From contig NZ_MNPU01000061.1 of NCBI RefSeq assembly GCF_001983165.1, positions 1 to 33,696 on the forward strand: a stretch of DNA of 33,696 bases, given 5' to 3'. A program made the position numbers and the translations under genes. The first letter of the stretch is position 1, and each line of letters starts with the position of its first letter. The notes beneath the pieces were generated by a model. That model had not been told where the DNA came from and searched no databases. It saw only the letters and a list, made by a program, of their open reading frames with translations. This document shows positions 1 through 7,835 of this stretch, one piece after another. This DNA is from Pseudomonas gessardii. GTDB taxonomy: Bacteria > Pseudomonadota > Gammaproteobacteria > Pseudomonadales > Pseudomonadaceae.

Positions 1-36
1 CGCTCTCGGCGGGTTTGCTTGCGCTTGCCGGCGTAC

Positions 37-2337
37 TCAAAGTCGGAAAAGCTCATCTGGCTCATGGGCGGCTCGGATCAGGTGTTGCGGGGATTCTCGC
101 ATAACTGAAGGCTTGTTCGGAGATTCCTTAGGATCGTCCGAGTTGATTCGAATGCCCAGGAATCCATACCAAAGCAGCAGATCTACCGCGCGACTCGCCT
201 TCTGCTGATCAAGCCCAGACTTAAGGAGAGTATCCATCACCTGCTGCTCAGAAAGGTCGGCGGATGATGCGACGAAAGCGTAGAGAAGGCCTTCAGTCTC
301 ATCGGACACGTCCTGAAGCTCGTAGCCAATATCGCGCAGCAGATCCGCTGAATAGGCCGCGATGCCTTTCTCAATGTCGCTGCCTTCGATAATCTCGTGG
401 TTGAGGTTGATGGCAAAGCTCTTGCAATGATTGATCAGATTCAAGAGAAAGCGTGGTCTCATCAAGGAACGCTCTATCAGAAACTGAGACGTTTCCTCGC
501 CCTTGTAATGGCTTACAAAAAGCCGCAGCCAGGCCGACTTGAAGTCCAGGTCTTCTTCAAGACCGTTGGACACGATTCGCAAACGAACGAGCTCGCGTAA
601 CAAGTCAGAATCCGTCCAATCCAGCACCACACTGGCTTCCTTGCCGCGGTCAGACGTCTCCTTGACCAGCAGCTCGTAGACGTCGTTGCGTAGGAACACT
701 ACCGAGCGCACCTTGATGTTGTCGCTGCTGAACTGACGTTCAATTTTTCGCGTAGCGTCGATCAAAGCTCTGACCATAAGCAGGTCTTCATGCTTCAGTC
801 CGGACGTTGGCCAGCCATTATCAATATTGTCGAAGAGAAGCCATAGCACCTGCTTGTTCTCAAGGTAACGTCCCAGCTTTTGTTTGAGTTGCTTTACGTC
901 ATGCTTGTACAGGAGTTCGGTCACTTCGAATGAGCTCAGATTGACGCTTTTGGTTGAACCGTACTTGGATTGGTATTCGGAGTAGATTTTCTCCATGAGC
1001 ATCGACATGCGCTCAGAAAAATCGCCTTCTGAATCGTAATCTTCTCCCCGATACAGCTCGGCGAGCTCGCGATAGCCTTCATACAGCCTATGATCATGGA
1101 TGTGACGCTGTTTGTCTTTTTCCAAAATCTTGTAGCAAATTTCCAGCAGTAGCACGTACTCCCAAAACGCCGTGATTGTGTGCTGGTAGGTGCCTTCGGA
1201 AAGAAACTGAAGGATGCGTTCTTTGAATTTGATGAGTTTGTAGCCGTCTGGCTTCAAATCCAAAACGATATTCTTGTTACGGTTTTTGTCGCGCTCGGCA
1301 TCCCTGATTTGAAGAAAGATGGCTGATTTTCCAGAACCCTTACGACCGACGACCAAATGCGCCTCGCCACGCAACGATTTCAGAAACTGATCGGTCTCCA
1401 GATAATAACGTTCGAGATCCCGCATTTCGTTCTCGGCAGATGTCGCGCCGAGGTTGAGTTTTTTGATAAATGACCGCTCGGGTTTCGCGCCAGAAGCCTC
1501 AAGCTGCTGAAACGCTTGGGTCACATCGGACGCAAACACCTCAATGGCGCGGTTAACATCATTCGGATGGTAGGTAACCTGGACAAAGTCTCGATAATCC
1601 ACTGGGACCGGCTCATCGCCTGACTGAAGAATGCACATCGCCTTGCCCATGCCATCGGCCAAACCAGCAATGAAGGCGGCTCGCATGTTGTGGATGGCCG
1701 CTCCTGTCGCCCCAGTAGATAGCAACGGAACCACAACTCCATAGGATTGTGCGACCTGATTGATCGCGTCATAGGCCGAAAGCCTGGGAGTTTCGTTTGG
1801 ATCAAAGTTACGGAAGATGAAGCCGCCCTTTTTGATTCTCGAGATGATGCGGGTCGACCAGTCGGTTTTGTGCGGTGTATCCAACAAATAAACCGGTGCC
1901 TTGAGATTGAGCGCAGCAGACACGTCAATCGATTTCCAGGCTGACGCGTTGTTCAAGAAACCGCTCAGCTCAGGCGAGTTCTGGTATTCCTGAAACCCAA
2001 GGGTGTCAAAAATACCGACATCGGAAATTTTCAACCCCTGCGACTGGAGGCTTTTGTTTTTGACAAGCAGAACGCGCTTTGATTTACCAAGGGCGTAGCC
2101 AATTTCATACGTGACGTTGAAATTTAGCTCACTGATGTCAGCAACCAGGAAATCGGCTGCATCAATACTTGCCAGCACTTCGTCAGAGATGAAGTGACCG
2201 ACGATGTCCAAGGCCCTCCAGGTAGACACAACCGTTTTCGTATTGGTTCTTGAGCTGGTAGCAACAGCACTCTCAATGGTTTGCCCTATCTCGGCAGGCG
2301 TTGACGCGTAAGCAAAAAAGCCAATGACGTCCTTCAT
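37..2337 (-). CDS. TIR/deoxyribosyltransferase-like P-loop ATPase (Sll1717-type)
   Basis: Predicted 766-aa cytosolic multidomain protein. Residues about 4-98 resemble TIR-like or nucleoside 2-deoxyribosyltransferase-like domains. They contain the pattern AADFLVADISELNFNVTYEIG followed by YALGK, typical of folds that bind or cleave nucleotides. Residues about 145-285 look like a second, more divergent copy (VVVPLLS, then RAAFIAGLADGMGK). A P-loop ATPase follows, with Walker A GRKGSGKS near residue 332 and a Walker B-like LLFDNID near residue 500. The ATPase part matches what is called the Sll1717 P-loop family. I chose the ATG at 2337, preceded by CAGGGAAAGGAT; an in-frame TTG at 2358 is less likely. 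No partner gene is visible, although the window ends 36 bp downstream. Position next to a tRNA gene and the sensor-ATPase architecture suggest an anti-phage or stress-response role, but this is inference. Confidence 0.8.
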   Translation of the reverse strand: MKDVIGFFAYASTPAEIGQTIESAVATSSRTNTKTVVSTWRALDIVGHFISDEVLASIDAADFLVADISELNFNVTYEIGYALGKSKRVLLVKNKSLQSQGLKISDVGIFDTLGFQEYQNSPELSGFLNNASAWKSIDVSAALNLKAPVYLLDTPHKTDWSTRIISRIKKGGFIFRNFDPNETPRLSAYDAINQVAQSYGVVVPLLSTGATGAAIHNMRAAFIAGLADGMGKAMCILQSGDEPVPVDYRDFVQVTYHPNDVNRAIEVFASDVTQAFQQLEASGAKPERSFIKKLNLGATSAENEMRDLERYYLETDQFLKSLRGEAHLVVGRKGSGKSAIFLQIRDAERDKNRNKNIVLDLKPDGYKLIKFKERILQFLSEGTYQHTITAFWEYVLLLEICYKILEKDKQRHIHDHRLYEGYRELAELYRGEDYDSEGDFSERMSMLMEKIYSEYQSKYGSTKSVNLSSFEVTELLYKHDVKQLKQKLGRYLENKQVLWLLFDNIDNGWPTSGLKHEDLLMVRALIDATRKIERQFSSDNIKVRSVVFLRNDVYELLVKETSDRGKEASVVLDWTDSDLLRELVRLRIVSNGLEEDLDFKSAWLRLFVSHYKGEETSQFLIERSLMRPRFLLNLINHCKSFAINLNHEIIEGSDIEKGIAAYSADLLRDIGYELQDVSDETEGLLYAFVASSADLSEQQVMDTLLKSGLDQQKASRAVDLLLWYGFLGIRINSDDPKESPNKPSVMRESPQHLIRAAHEPDELFRL

Positions 2338-2353
2338 ATCCTTTCCCTGAAAT

Positions 2354-2367
2354 AACAACCGGTTGTT
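2354..2367. promoter_or_regulatory. 14-bp perfect palindrome upstream of the ATPase gene
   Basis: AACAACCGGTTGTT is a perfect inverted repeat lying 17-30 bp upstream of the chosen ATG of the ATPase gene. Its position between promoter and ribosome-binding site fits an operator for a dimeric repressor. The cognate regulator is not identifiable in this window. Confidence 0.4.
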
Positions 2368-2453
2368 CTCGTGTCTTCAGGATAACGACCACCATGCCGA
2401 TGGTAAATGGCTATCAGTATGCCCATCACATGCTAGAGCTAGGATCAAGACCA

Positions 2454-2612
2454 CTAGTTGGTGTCGAAGGCCCCCGGATCGTACACGTAGCCTGGCTTCC
2501 AGGCAGTCATAGGTTCAGCGACCACCTCTCTTGGGCTATAGATCTCGGCCGCTTGCTTTGCGTCTCCACGACAGAGATGAATCACATCTTTCGCCTGCTG
2601 CTTGGCTTTGCA
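2454..2612 (-). pseudogene. Unrecognised 52-codon ORF remnant
   Basis: An open stretch of 52 codons on the minus strand starts right after an in-frame TAA (2613-2615) and ends in TAG. It has no start codon near its beginning. The translation looks protein-like (it includes GDAKQAAEIYSPREVV and ends PGAFDTN), and the frame just upstream of it encodes another protein-like stretch ending ILWEKIPP. Both could be pieces of one or two decayed mobile-element genes. I do not recognise the family. It may equally be chance. Confidence 0.25.
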
Positions 2613-2774
2613 TTACGGCGGGATCTTCTCCCACAAGATTGCGCCCATGCTGGGCGCACCGAAAAAGGACCCGAAGTTCCTGATTTCAACTAACGCCCAC
2701 GTTGCTGCTTATGCCAAAGCTGTCGCTAGCTCACAGCCCTTGAGATACCAAAGCTACCTAGATCTAGAATATCC

Positions 2775-2795
2775 GTGGGAGTAAATGTGGGAGTA
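2775..2795. repeat. Tandem GTGGGAGTA repeat
   Basis: Two copies of GTGGGAGTA lie 12 bp apart, about 60 bp from the 3' end of the tRNA-Pro gene. Short direct repeats like this beside a tRNA 3' end resemble arm-type sites of tyrosine integrases. No integrase gene is visible here. Confidence 0.4.
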
Positions 2796-2813
2796 TTTTT
2801 TCAGACATGAAAA

Positions 2814-2837
2814 AGCCCAACCTGTGAAGATTGGGCT
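2814..2837 (-). terminator. Terminator of tRNA-Pro
   Basis: On the minus strand AGCCCAA and TTGGGCT form a 7-bp stem, followed by a T run (TTTTT, first T in the stem partner region). It lies 16 bp past the tRNA 3' end and is a standard Rho-independent terminator. Confidence 0.8.
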
Positions 2838-2853
2838 AAGTCATTGAAAAATA

Positions 2854-2930
2854 TGGTCGGGACGGAGTGATTCGAACACTCGACCCCTAGCACCCCATGC
2901 TAGTGCGCTACCGGACTGCGCTACGCCCCG
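2854..2930 (-). tRNA. tRNA-Pro (anticodon GGG)
   Basis: The minus strand folds into a complete cloverleaf of 77 nt. The acceptor stem is CGGGGCG/CGTCCCG, the D stem GCGC/GCGC, the anticodon stem CTAGC/GCTAG with loop ATGGGGT, and the T arm GAGTG-TTCGAAT-CACTC. The CCA end is encoded. Loop positions 34-36 read GGG, so it decodes CCC proline codons. It lies 90 bp downstream of the MerR-type gene on the same strand. Its 3' end borders the accessory segment on the left. Confidence 0.97.
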
Positions 2931-2950
2931 ACTAGGCGTGAAACTGGGTT

Positions 2951-2967
2951 CGCTTCGTAACGAAGCG
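2951..2967. repeat. Perfect inverted repeat between merR-type gene and tRNA
   Basis: CGCTTCG-TAA-CGAAGCG is a 7-bp perfect stem with a 3-nt spacer in the 90-bp gap upstream of tRNA-Pro. It lacks a T run. It could be a regulatory site or an RNA processing hairpin; nothing further can be said. Confidence 0.35.
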
Positions 2968-3020
2968 ATCAAGAATATACCGCAAGCATTTGAAATGTGG
3001 AAGTATTTTAAAGGCTTGTT

Positions 3021-3377
3021 TCACTTTTTCAAAACCACCAGTACATCTTCCAGTTCCGAGATCATCTGGCGGATCAGTTGTTTGTATTGGGTGGTGTCGT
3101 CTTTGGCCTCATCACCGGACATACGCTGGCGTGCGCCGCTGATGGTGAACCCCTGGTCGTACAGCAACGCACGGATCTGTCGGATCATCAGCACATCCTG
3201 GCGCTGATAATACCGACGGTTCCCGGTGCGTTTGACGGGGTTGAGTTGAGGAAACTCCTGCTCCCAATAGCGCAGTACGTGCGGTTTTACCGCACACAGC
3301 TCGCTGACTTCACCAATGGTGAAGTAGCGTTTGCCTGGGATGACGGGTAGCTCGTCGTTATGACTTGGTTCCAGCAT
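3021..3377 (-). CDS. MerR-family transcriptional regulator
   Basis: A 118-aa regulator with a winged-helix MerR DNA-binding domain near residues 16-85: YFTIGEVSELCAVKPHVLRYWE, then GNRRYYQRQDVLMIRQIRALL. The C-terminal tail (about residues 95-118) is a short coiled coil ending ELEDVLVVLKK and carries no metal-binding cysteines. It therefore resembles the small effector-less MerR protein found after ihfA in pseudomonads. The ATG at 3377 follows GAGG; an in-frame TTG at 3386 is an alternative. The gene overlaps the end of ihfA by 20 bp, so the two are probably translationally coupled. Its target is unknown. Confidence 0.9.
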   Translation of the reverse strand: MLEPSHNDELPVIPGKRYFTIGEVSELCAVKPHVLRYWEQEFPQLNPVKRTGNRRYYQRQDVLMIRQIRALLYDQGFTISGARQRMSGDEAKDDTTQYKQLIRQMISELEDVLVVLKK

Positions 3378-3660
3378 AAGCCTCAACTCGGGCCTTCAAC
3401 TTCTGCCCTGGACGAAAGGTGACCACACGGCGAGCCGTGATCGGGATTTCTTCTCCCGTTTTTGGATTGCGGCCAGGCCGCTGGCGTTTGTCCCGCAGGT
3501 CAAAATTGCCGAAACCGGACAATTTGACCTGTTCGTTGTCTTCCAGAGCGTGCCTGATTTCTTCAAAAAACAGCTCGACCAATTCCTTGGCCTCACGCTT
3601 GTTCAGACCCAACTCTTCGTACAGACGTTCCGCCATCTCAGCTTTCGTCAAAGCCCCCAT
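3358..3660 (-). CDS. ihfA: Integration host factor subunit alpha
   Basis: A 100-aa HU/IHF-family DNA-bending protein that dimerises with IhfB (encoded elsewhere). It binds and bends specific sites in replication, recombination and sigma54 promoters. The sequence is almost identical in layout to other IHF alphas: an N-terminal helical dimerisation part (LTKAEMAERLYEELGLNKREAK) and the beta-arm region (LSGFGNFDLRDKRQRPGRNP) with the DNA-intercalating proline. The length is the family norm. It starts 3 bp after pheT stops, giving the conserved pheST-ihfA arrangement. A candidate IHF site lies elsewhere in this window, upstream of the glutaminase-asparaginase gene. Confidence 0.98.
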   Translation of the reverse strand: MGALTKAEMAERLYEELGLNKREAKELVELFFEEIRHALEDNEQVKLSGFGNFDLRDKRQRPGRNPKTGEEIPITARRVVTFRPGQKLKARVEAYAGTKS

Positions 3661-3663
3661 ACG

Positions 3664-6042
3664 TCACTTCCTTAACGTGGCGTTCAACCTTTGTTCGAGC
3701 GAGGTGAGGATATTTTGCGTCGTGGTATTCACCTCATCGTCATTAAGAGTGCGCGATGGATGCTGCCAGGTCAAGCCAACTGCAAGGCTTTTTCTATGCG
3801 GATCAATGCCTTTACCCTGATAGACGTCAAATAGCCTGAGGTCCGTCAGCCATTCGCCTGCATTTTCTCGGATTACTTGCAGCACGGCGCTGGCCGCCAC
3901 ATCACGATCGGCCACCAGGGCCAGGTCACGACGCACTTCCGGGAAACGCGACAGTTCGCTGAACTTAGGCATCTTGCCCGCGGCAACTTCAGCCAATACC
4001 AGCTCGAAGACGAAGACCGGACGGTCAAGACCGAGGGTTTTCGACAATTCCGGGTGGATGGCACCGACGAAACCGACCAGCCGACCTTCACGCTCGATGC
4101 GCGCAGTCTGGCCTGGATGCAATGCCGGGTGACTGCCAGGAACAAACGCGAAAGCATCCAGCGCGCCAGCAAAGCCCAGCACCGCTTCCACGTCAGCCTT
4201 GACGTCGAAGAAGTCCACGGGATCGCGACCCTGTGCCCAGCCTTCCGGCAGGCGGCTGCCGCAGACGACGCCGGCCAGCATCGGCTCTTGCTTCAGGCCG
4301 TCCAGTTGCCCGACAAAGCGCAGGCCGCTTTCAAACATGCGCACGCGGTCCTGCTGACGGTTCAGGTTGTGGGAAAGTGCTTTCACCAGGCCTGGCCACA
4401 GGGACGAACGCATGGCCGCCATGTCGTTGGAGATCGGGTTGGCCAGCAACAGCGGCTCGACACCCGGGCTGAACAGTTCAAACTGCTTGGGATCGATGAA
4501 GCTGTAGGTCACCGCTTCCTGGTAACCGCGTGCGACCAGCAGGCGACGCAGCTCTGGCAGGTGCGCACGGGCTTCGGCCTTGGGTTGCGGGGCCAGGCGC
4601 GCTTGCGGGTAACGAACCGGCAGGCGGTTGTAGCCGTACAGGCGGGCCAGTTCTTCGATCAGGTCGACTTCAAGGCTGATATCGAAGCGATGGCTTGGCA
4701 CTGCTACGCGCCACTGCCCTGCCCCATCAGCACTGATGCCCAGGCCAAGGCCAGTCAGCAGGCGGACGATTTGCGCTTCTTCAATCACCAGGCCGAGCAT
4801 TTGCTCGACGCGCTGGGCGCGCAGCGTCACCGGCGCAATCGACGGCAGGTGCTGCTCGCTGACGGTCTCGGTGATCGGGCCGGCTTCACCGCCGGTGATT
4901 TCCAGCAGCAGGCCAGTGGCGCGCTCCATGGCTTCACGGGCCAGTTGCCAGTCCACGCCACGCTCGTAGCGGTGCGAGGCATCGGTGTGCAGGCCGTAGG
5001 AACGAGCCTTGCCCGCCACAGCGATCTGGTCGAAGAACGCACTTTCAAGGAATAGGTCGCGAGTGGTCGCCGAGACACCACTGTGCTCACCGCCCATCAC
5101 ACCGGCAATGGCCAGGGCCCGGGAGTGGTCAGCGATCACCAGGGTATCGCTGCGCAGGGTCACTTCCTGGCCATCGAGCAAGACCAGTTTTTCGCCTTCC
5201 TCGGCCATGCGCACGCGGATCCCGCCGTTGATCTCGGCCAGATCGAAAGCGTGCAGCGGTTGACCCAGCTCCAGCATCACGTAGTTGGTGATGTCGACGG
5301 CGGCATCGATGCTGCGCACATCGGCACGCCGCAGGCGCTCGACCATCCACAGCGGGGTTGGCCGGGACAGGTCGACATTGCGGATGACACGGCCCAGGTA
5401 GCGCGGGCACGCGTTTGGCGCCAGCACTTCGATGGAACGCACTTCGTCGTGGACTGCCGCAACGGCCGCAACCACCGGACGCGTGACAGGCACGTCGTAC
5501 AGTGCGCCGACTTCACGGGCCAGGCCGGCCAGGGACAGGCAGTCGCCACGGTTCGGGGTCAAGTCGACTTCGATGCTGGCGTCTTCCAGGTCCAGGTAGA
5601 CACGGATGTCCTGGCCCACGGGCGCGTCAGCCGGCAGTTCCATCAAACCATCATTACCTTCGCCAACCTGCAACTCCGCCTGGGAGCACAGCATGCCGTT
5701 GGACTCAACGCCACGCAGCTTGGCTTTCTTGATCTTGAAATCACCGGGCAGCTCGGCACCGATCATGGCGAACGGGATCTTCAGGCCCGGGCGCACGTTT
5801 GGCGCTCCGCACACTACCTGGAAGGTTTGCGCGCCATTGCTGACCTGGCAGACACGCAGTTTGTCGGCGTCGGGGTGCTGCTCGGTGCTCAGCACCTCGC
5901 CCACTACCACGCCACTGAAAACACCGGCGGCCGGCGTAACGCTATCGACCTCAAGACCGGCCATCGACAGACGAGCAACCAGCTCATCGCGATTTACCTG
6001 CGGGCTTACCCAGCCACGCAGCCATTGTTCACTGAATTTCAT
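3664..6042 (-). CDS. pheT: Phenylalanyl-tRNA synthetase beta subunit
   Basis: A 792-aa subunit of the alpha2-beta2 PheRS, which charges tRNA-Phe in the cytosol. Visible domains in order: an EMAP-type tRNA-binding domain (about residues 40-150; HPDADKLRVCQV, PFAMIGAELPG), the B3/B4 editing domain (about 210-375), the B5 domain (about 405-475), a catalytic-like domain, and a C-terminal FDX-ACB anticodon-binding domain (about 700-792; LSRFPEVRRDLALV). Length matches the bacterial type. The ATG follows AGGAG with a 6-nt spacer. It lies 26 bp downstream of pheS and 3 bp upstream of ihfA, so the three genes are co-transcribed. Confidence 0.99.
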   Translation of the reverse strand: MKFSEQWLRGWVSPQVNRDELVARLSMAGLEVDSVTPAAGVFSGVVVGEVLSTEQHPDADKLRVCQVSNGAQTFQVVCGAPNVRPGLKIPFAMIGAELPGDFKIKKAKLRGVESNGMLCSQAELQVGEGNDGLMELPADAPVGQDIRVYLDLEDASIEVDLTPNRGDCLSLAGLAREVGALYDVPVTRPVVAAVAAVHDEVRSIEVLAPNACPRYLGRVIRNVDLSRPTPLWMVERLRRADVRSIDAAVDITNYVMLELGQPLHAFDLAEINGGIRVRMAEEGEKLVLLDGQEVTLRSDTLVIADHSRALAIAGVMGGEHSGVSATTRDLFLESAFFDQIAVAGKARSYGLHTDASHRYERGVDWQLAREAMERATGLLLEITGGEAGPITETVSEQHLPSIAPVTLRAQRVEQMLGLVIEEAQIVRLLTGLGLGISADGAGQWRVAVPSHRFDISLEVDLIEELARLYGYNRLPVRYPQARLAPQPKAEARAHLPELRRLLVARGYQEAVTYSFIDPKQFELFSPGVEPLLLANPISNDMAAMRSSLWPGLVKALSHNLNRQQDRVRMFESGLRFVGQLDGLKQEPMLAGVVCGSRLPEGWAQGRDPVDFFDVKADVEAVLGFAGALDAFAFVPGSHPALHPGQTARIEREGRLVGFVGAIHPELSKTLGLDRPVFVFELVLAEVAAGKMPKFSELSRFPEVRRDLALVADRDVAASAVLQVIRENAGEWLTDLRLFDVYQGKGIDPHRKSLAVGLTWQHPSRTLNDDEVNTTTQNILTSLEQRLNATLRK

Positions 6043-6068
6043 CCTGCTCTCCTAAAGGTTCGTTACGA

Positions 6069-7085
6069 CTAGCGAAATTGCGCGAGGAACCGCAAGTCGT
6101 TGTCGAAGAACAGGCGCAAGTCGTTCACGCCGTAACGCAGCATGGCCAGACGCTCAACGCCCATGCCGAAGGCAAAGCCCGAGAACTCTTCCGGGTCGAT
6201 CCCGGACATGCGCAGCACGTTGGGGTGAACCATGCCGCAACCCATGACTTCCAGCCAGCCGGTCTGTTTGCAGACACGGCAGCCTTTACCGCTGCACATC
6301 ACGCATTCCATATCGACTTCGGCGGATGGCTCGGTGAACGGGAAGTAGGACGGACGGAAACGTACCGCCAGCTCTTTTTCAAAGAACACCCGCAGGAATT
6401 CTTCGATGGTGCCTTTGAGGTCGGCGAAATTGATGTCGCGATCCACCAGCAGGCCTTCGACCTGGTGGAACATCGGCGAGTGGGTGATATCGGAGTCGCT
6501 ACGGTACACACGGCCTGGGCAGACGATGCGGATCGGCGGCTGCTGCGATTCCATGGTACGGACCTGTACCGGCGAGGTATGGGTGCGCAACAGCATGTTC
6601 GCATTGAAATAGAAGGTGTCGTGCATCGACCGGGCCGGGTGATGGCCTGGGATGTTGAGCGCCTCGAAGTTGTGATAGTCGTCTTCGACCTCAGGGCCTT
6701 CGGCAATGCCGTAGCCGATATGGGTGAAGAACTGCTCGATACGTTCCAGAGTCCGGGTAACCGGATGCAGGCCGCCTGAGGTCTGGCCGCGGCCAGGCAG
6801 GGTCACGTCAATGGACTCGGCGGCGAGCTTGGCCGCAAGATCGGCCTCCTCGAACAACGCCTTGCGCGCATTGAGAACCTCTGTGACACGCTCCTTGGCA
6901 ACGTTGATCAGCGCGCCGACTTGCGGGCGCTCTTCTGCTGGCAGATTGCCCAGGGTCTTCATCACCTGAGTCAATTCACCTTTCTTGCCAAGGTAGTGAA
7001 CCCGGATTTGCTCCAGGGCATTGATATCTTCAGCGCTTTGCACAGCCTCAAGAGCTTGAGCGACCAGCGCGTCCAGGTTTTCCAT
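6069..7085 (-). CDS. pheS: Phenylalanyl-tRNA synthetase alpha subunit
   Basis: The 338-aa catalytic subunit of PheRS, a class II synthetase. It begins with an N-terminal coiled coil (about residues 1-85). Class II motifs follow: HPARSMHDTFYF (motif 1 region), the motif 2 region around FRPSYFPFTEPSAEVDM, and motif 3 GFAFGMGVERLAMLRYG. The cysteine-rich loop CVMCSGKGCRVCKQTGW is usual in this family. The ATG follows GGAG with a 7-nt spacer. A strong terminator hairpin lies only about 18 bp upstream of the start codon, so expression may depend on read-through from the rplT side or on a promoter very close by. Confidence 0.99.
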   Translation of the reverse strand: MENLDALVAQALEAVQSAEDINALEQIRVHYLGKKGELTQVMKTLGNLPAEERPQVGALINVAKERVTEVLNARKALFEEADLAAKLAAESIDVTLPGRGQTSGGLHPVTRTLERIEQFFTHIGYGIAEGPEVEDDYHNFEALNIPGHHPARSMHDTFYFNANMLLRTHTSPVQVRTMESQQPPIRIVCPGRVYRSDSDITHSPMFHQVEGLLVDRDINFADLKGTIEEFLRVFFEKELAVRFRPSYFPFTEPSAEVDMECVMCSGKGCRVCKQTGWLEVMGCGMVHPNVLRMSGIDPEEFSGFAFGMGVERLAMLRYGVNDLRLFFDNDLRFLAQFR

Positions 7086-7103
7086 GTACAGACTCCAGAT
7101 ACA

Positions 7104-7139
7104 AAATAGGGGAAGAGCTTGAAGGCTCTTCCCCTATTT
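7104..7139 (-). terminator. 15-bp-stem terminator/attenuator ahead of pheS
   Basis: AAATAGGGGAAGAGC pairs perfectly with GCTCTTCCCCTATTT around a 6-nt loop. On the minus strand the stem runs into TTTTG. It separates infC-rpmI-rplT from pheST and ends just before the pheS ribosome-binding site. The A/T ends make it potentially bidirectional. Confidence 0.85.
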
Positions 7140-7194
7140 ATGACGTTTACCACCTTGGGCTACAGGAGTAACCCAGGGTGACTGTCGGGGGTAC

Positions 7195-7551
7195 TTAAGC
7201 CAAGGTGGCTTTAGCTTTCTCGACAATCGCAGCAAACACCGCTTTTTCGTTCACGGCCAGTTCAGCCAGAACCTTACGGTCGATTTCGATGGACGCTTTT
7301 TTCAGGCCAGCGATGAAACGGCTGTAGGACAGACCGTTAACACGTGCACCAGCATTGATACGAGCGATCCACAGAGCGCGGAACTGACGTTTTTTCTGAC
7401 GACGGTCACGGTAGGCGTATTGGCCTGCCTTGATTACCGCTTGCTTGGCAACACGGAATACGCGTGAACGCGCGCCGTAGTAGCCTTTAGCGAGTTTCAG
7501 AATTTTTTTGTGACGCTTACGGGCAATGACGCCACGCTTTACACGAGCCAT
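7195..7551 (-). CDS. rplT: 50S ribosomal protein L20
   Basis: A 118-aa, very basic ribosomal protein that binds 23S rRNA early in assembly of the large subunit. The start ARVKRGVIARKRHKKILKLA and the GYYGARSRVFRVAKQAV stretch are diagnostic. In enterobacteria L20 also represses translation of its own rpmI-rplT mRNA; whether the 60-bp infC-rpmI gap here carries the same site cannot be read by eye. It follows rpmI by 29 bp, and the start is preceded by GGAAG. Confidence 0.99.
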   Translation of the reverse strand: MARVKRGVIARKRHKKILKLAKGYYGARSRVFRVAKQAVIKAGQYAYRDRRQKKRQFRALWIARINAGARVNGLSYSRFIAGLKKASIEIDRKVLAELAVNEKAVFAAIVEKAKATLA

Positions 7552-7580
7552 GAGTTACTTCCTCTATTCTTGATCCAAAA

Positions 7581-7775
7581 TTAACGAAGGCGCAGCATGC
7601 GCTCGACTTTTGCCACGTCAGACGGATGCAGCAAGCTGCTACCGCGCAGTTGACGCTTACGCTTGGTCGACATTTTGGTCAGGATGTGGCTCTTGAAAGC
7701 GTGCTTGTGCTTGATACCGTTAGCAGTTTTCAGAAACCGCTTAGCAGCACCACTTTTAGTCTTCATCTTTGGCAT
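7581..7775 (-). CDS. rpmI: 50S ribosomal protein L35
   Basis: A 64-aa basic ribosomal protein with the family pattern PKMKTKSGAAKRFLKTANG at the N-terminus and LRGSSLLHPSDVAKVERML at the C-terminus. It lies between infC and rplT in the usual order, with 60 bp to infC and 29 bp to rplT, consistent with a single transcript. Confidence 0.99.
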   Translation of the reverse strand: MPKMKTKSGAAKRFLKTANGIKHKHAFKSHILTKMSTKRKRQLRGSSLLHPSDVAKVERMLRLR

Positions 7776-7835
7776 GTTCGGATACTCCGCATTCAGTTGA
7801 TAAACATAATCAGAAGGCCTGCCGTGCCCTATTGA

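Larger units (their letters stand above)
2368..2853. other. Non-coding or decayed stretch next to tRNA-Pro
   Basis: No convincing intact gene lies here. Short open stretches exist on both strands, but none has a good start, ribosome-binding site and domain together. The region holds a small minus-strand ORF remnant, a tandem GTGGGAGTA repeat and the terminator of the tRNA gene, each listed separately. Its position at the 3' end of a tRNA gene fits the scarred edge of an integrated element. Confidence 0.5.

Noticed and set aside
2394..2784. Plus-strand frames of 99 and 60 codons beside tRNA-Pro
   Set aside because: No ribosome-binding site, no domain, and the minus strand reads at least as well; treated as decayed sequence.
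3877..6072. Long plus-strand open frames opposite pheT (392 and 329 codons)
   Set aside because: They are antisense to a highly conserved synthetase gene, have low-complexity Gln/His/Ala-rich translations and no recognisable domains; they arise from GC-rich codon bias.
6971..7153. pheL-like leader peptide with Phe codons in the terminator ahead of pheS
   Set aside because: The frame (from GTG, containing AFKLFPYF) does not stop before pheS and has no properly spaced ribosome-binding site, so it does not look like a classic attenuation peptide.
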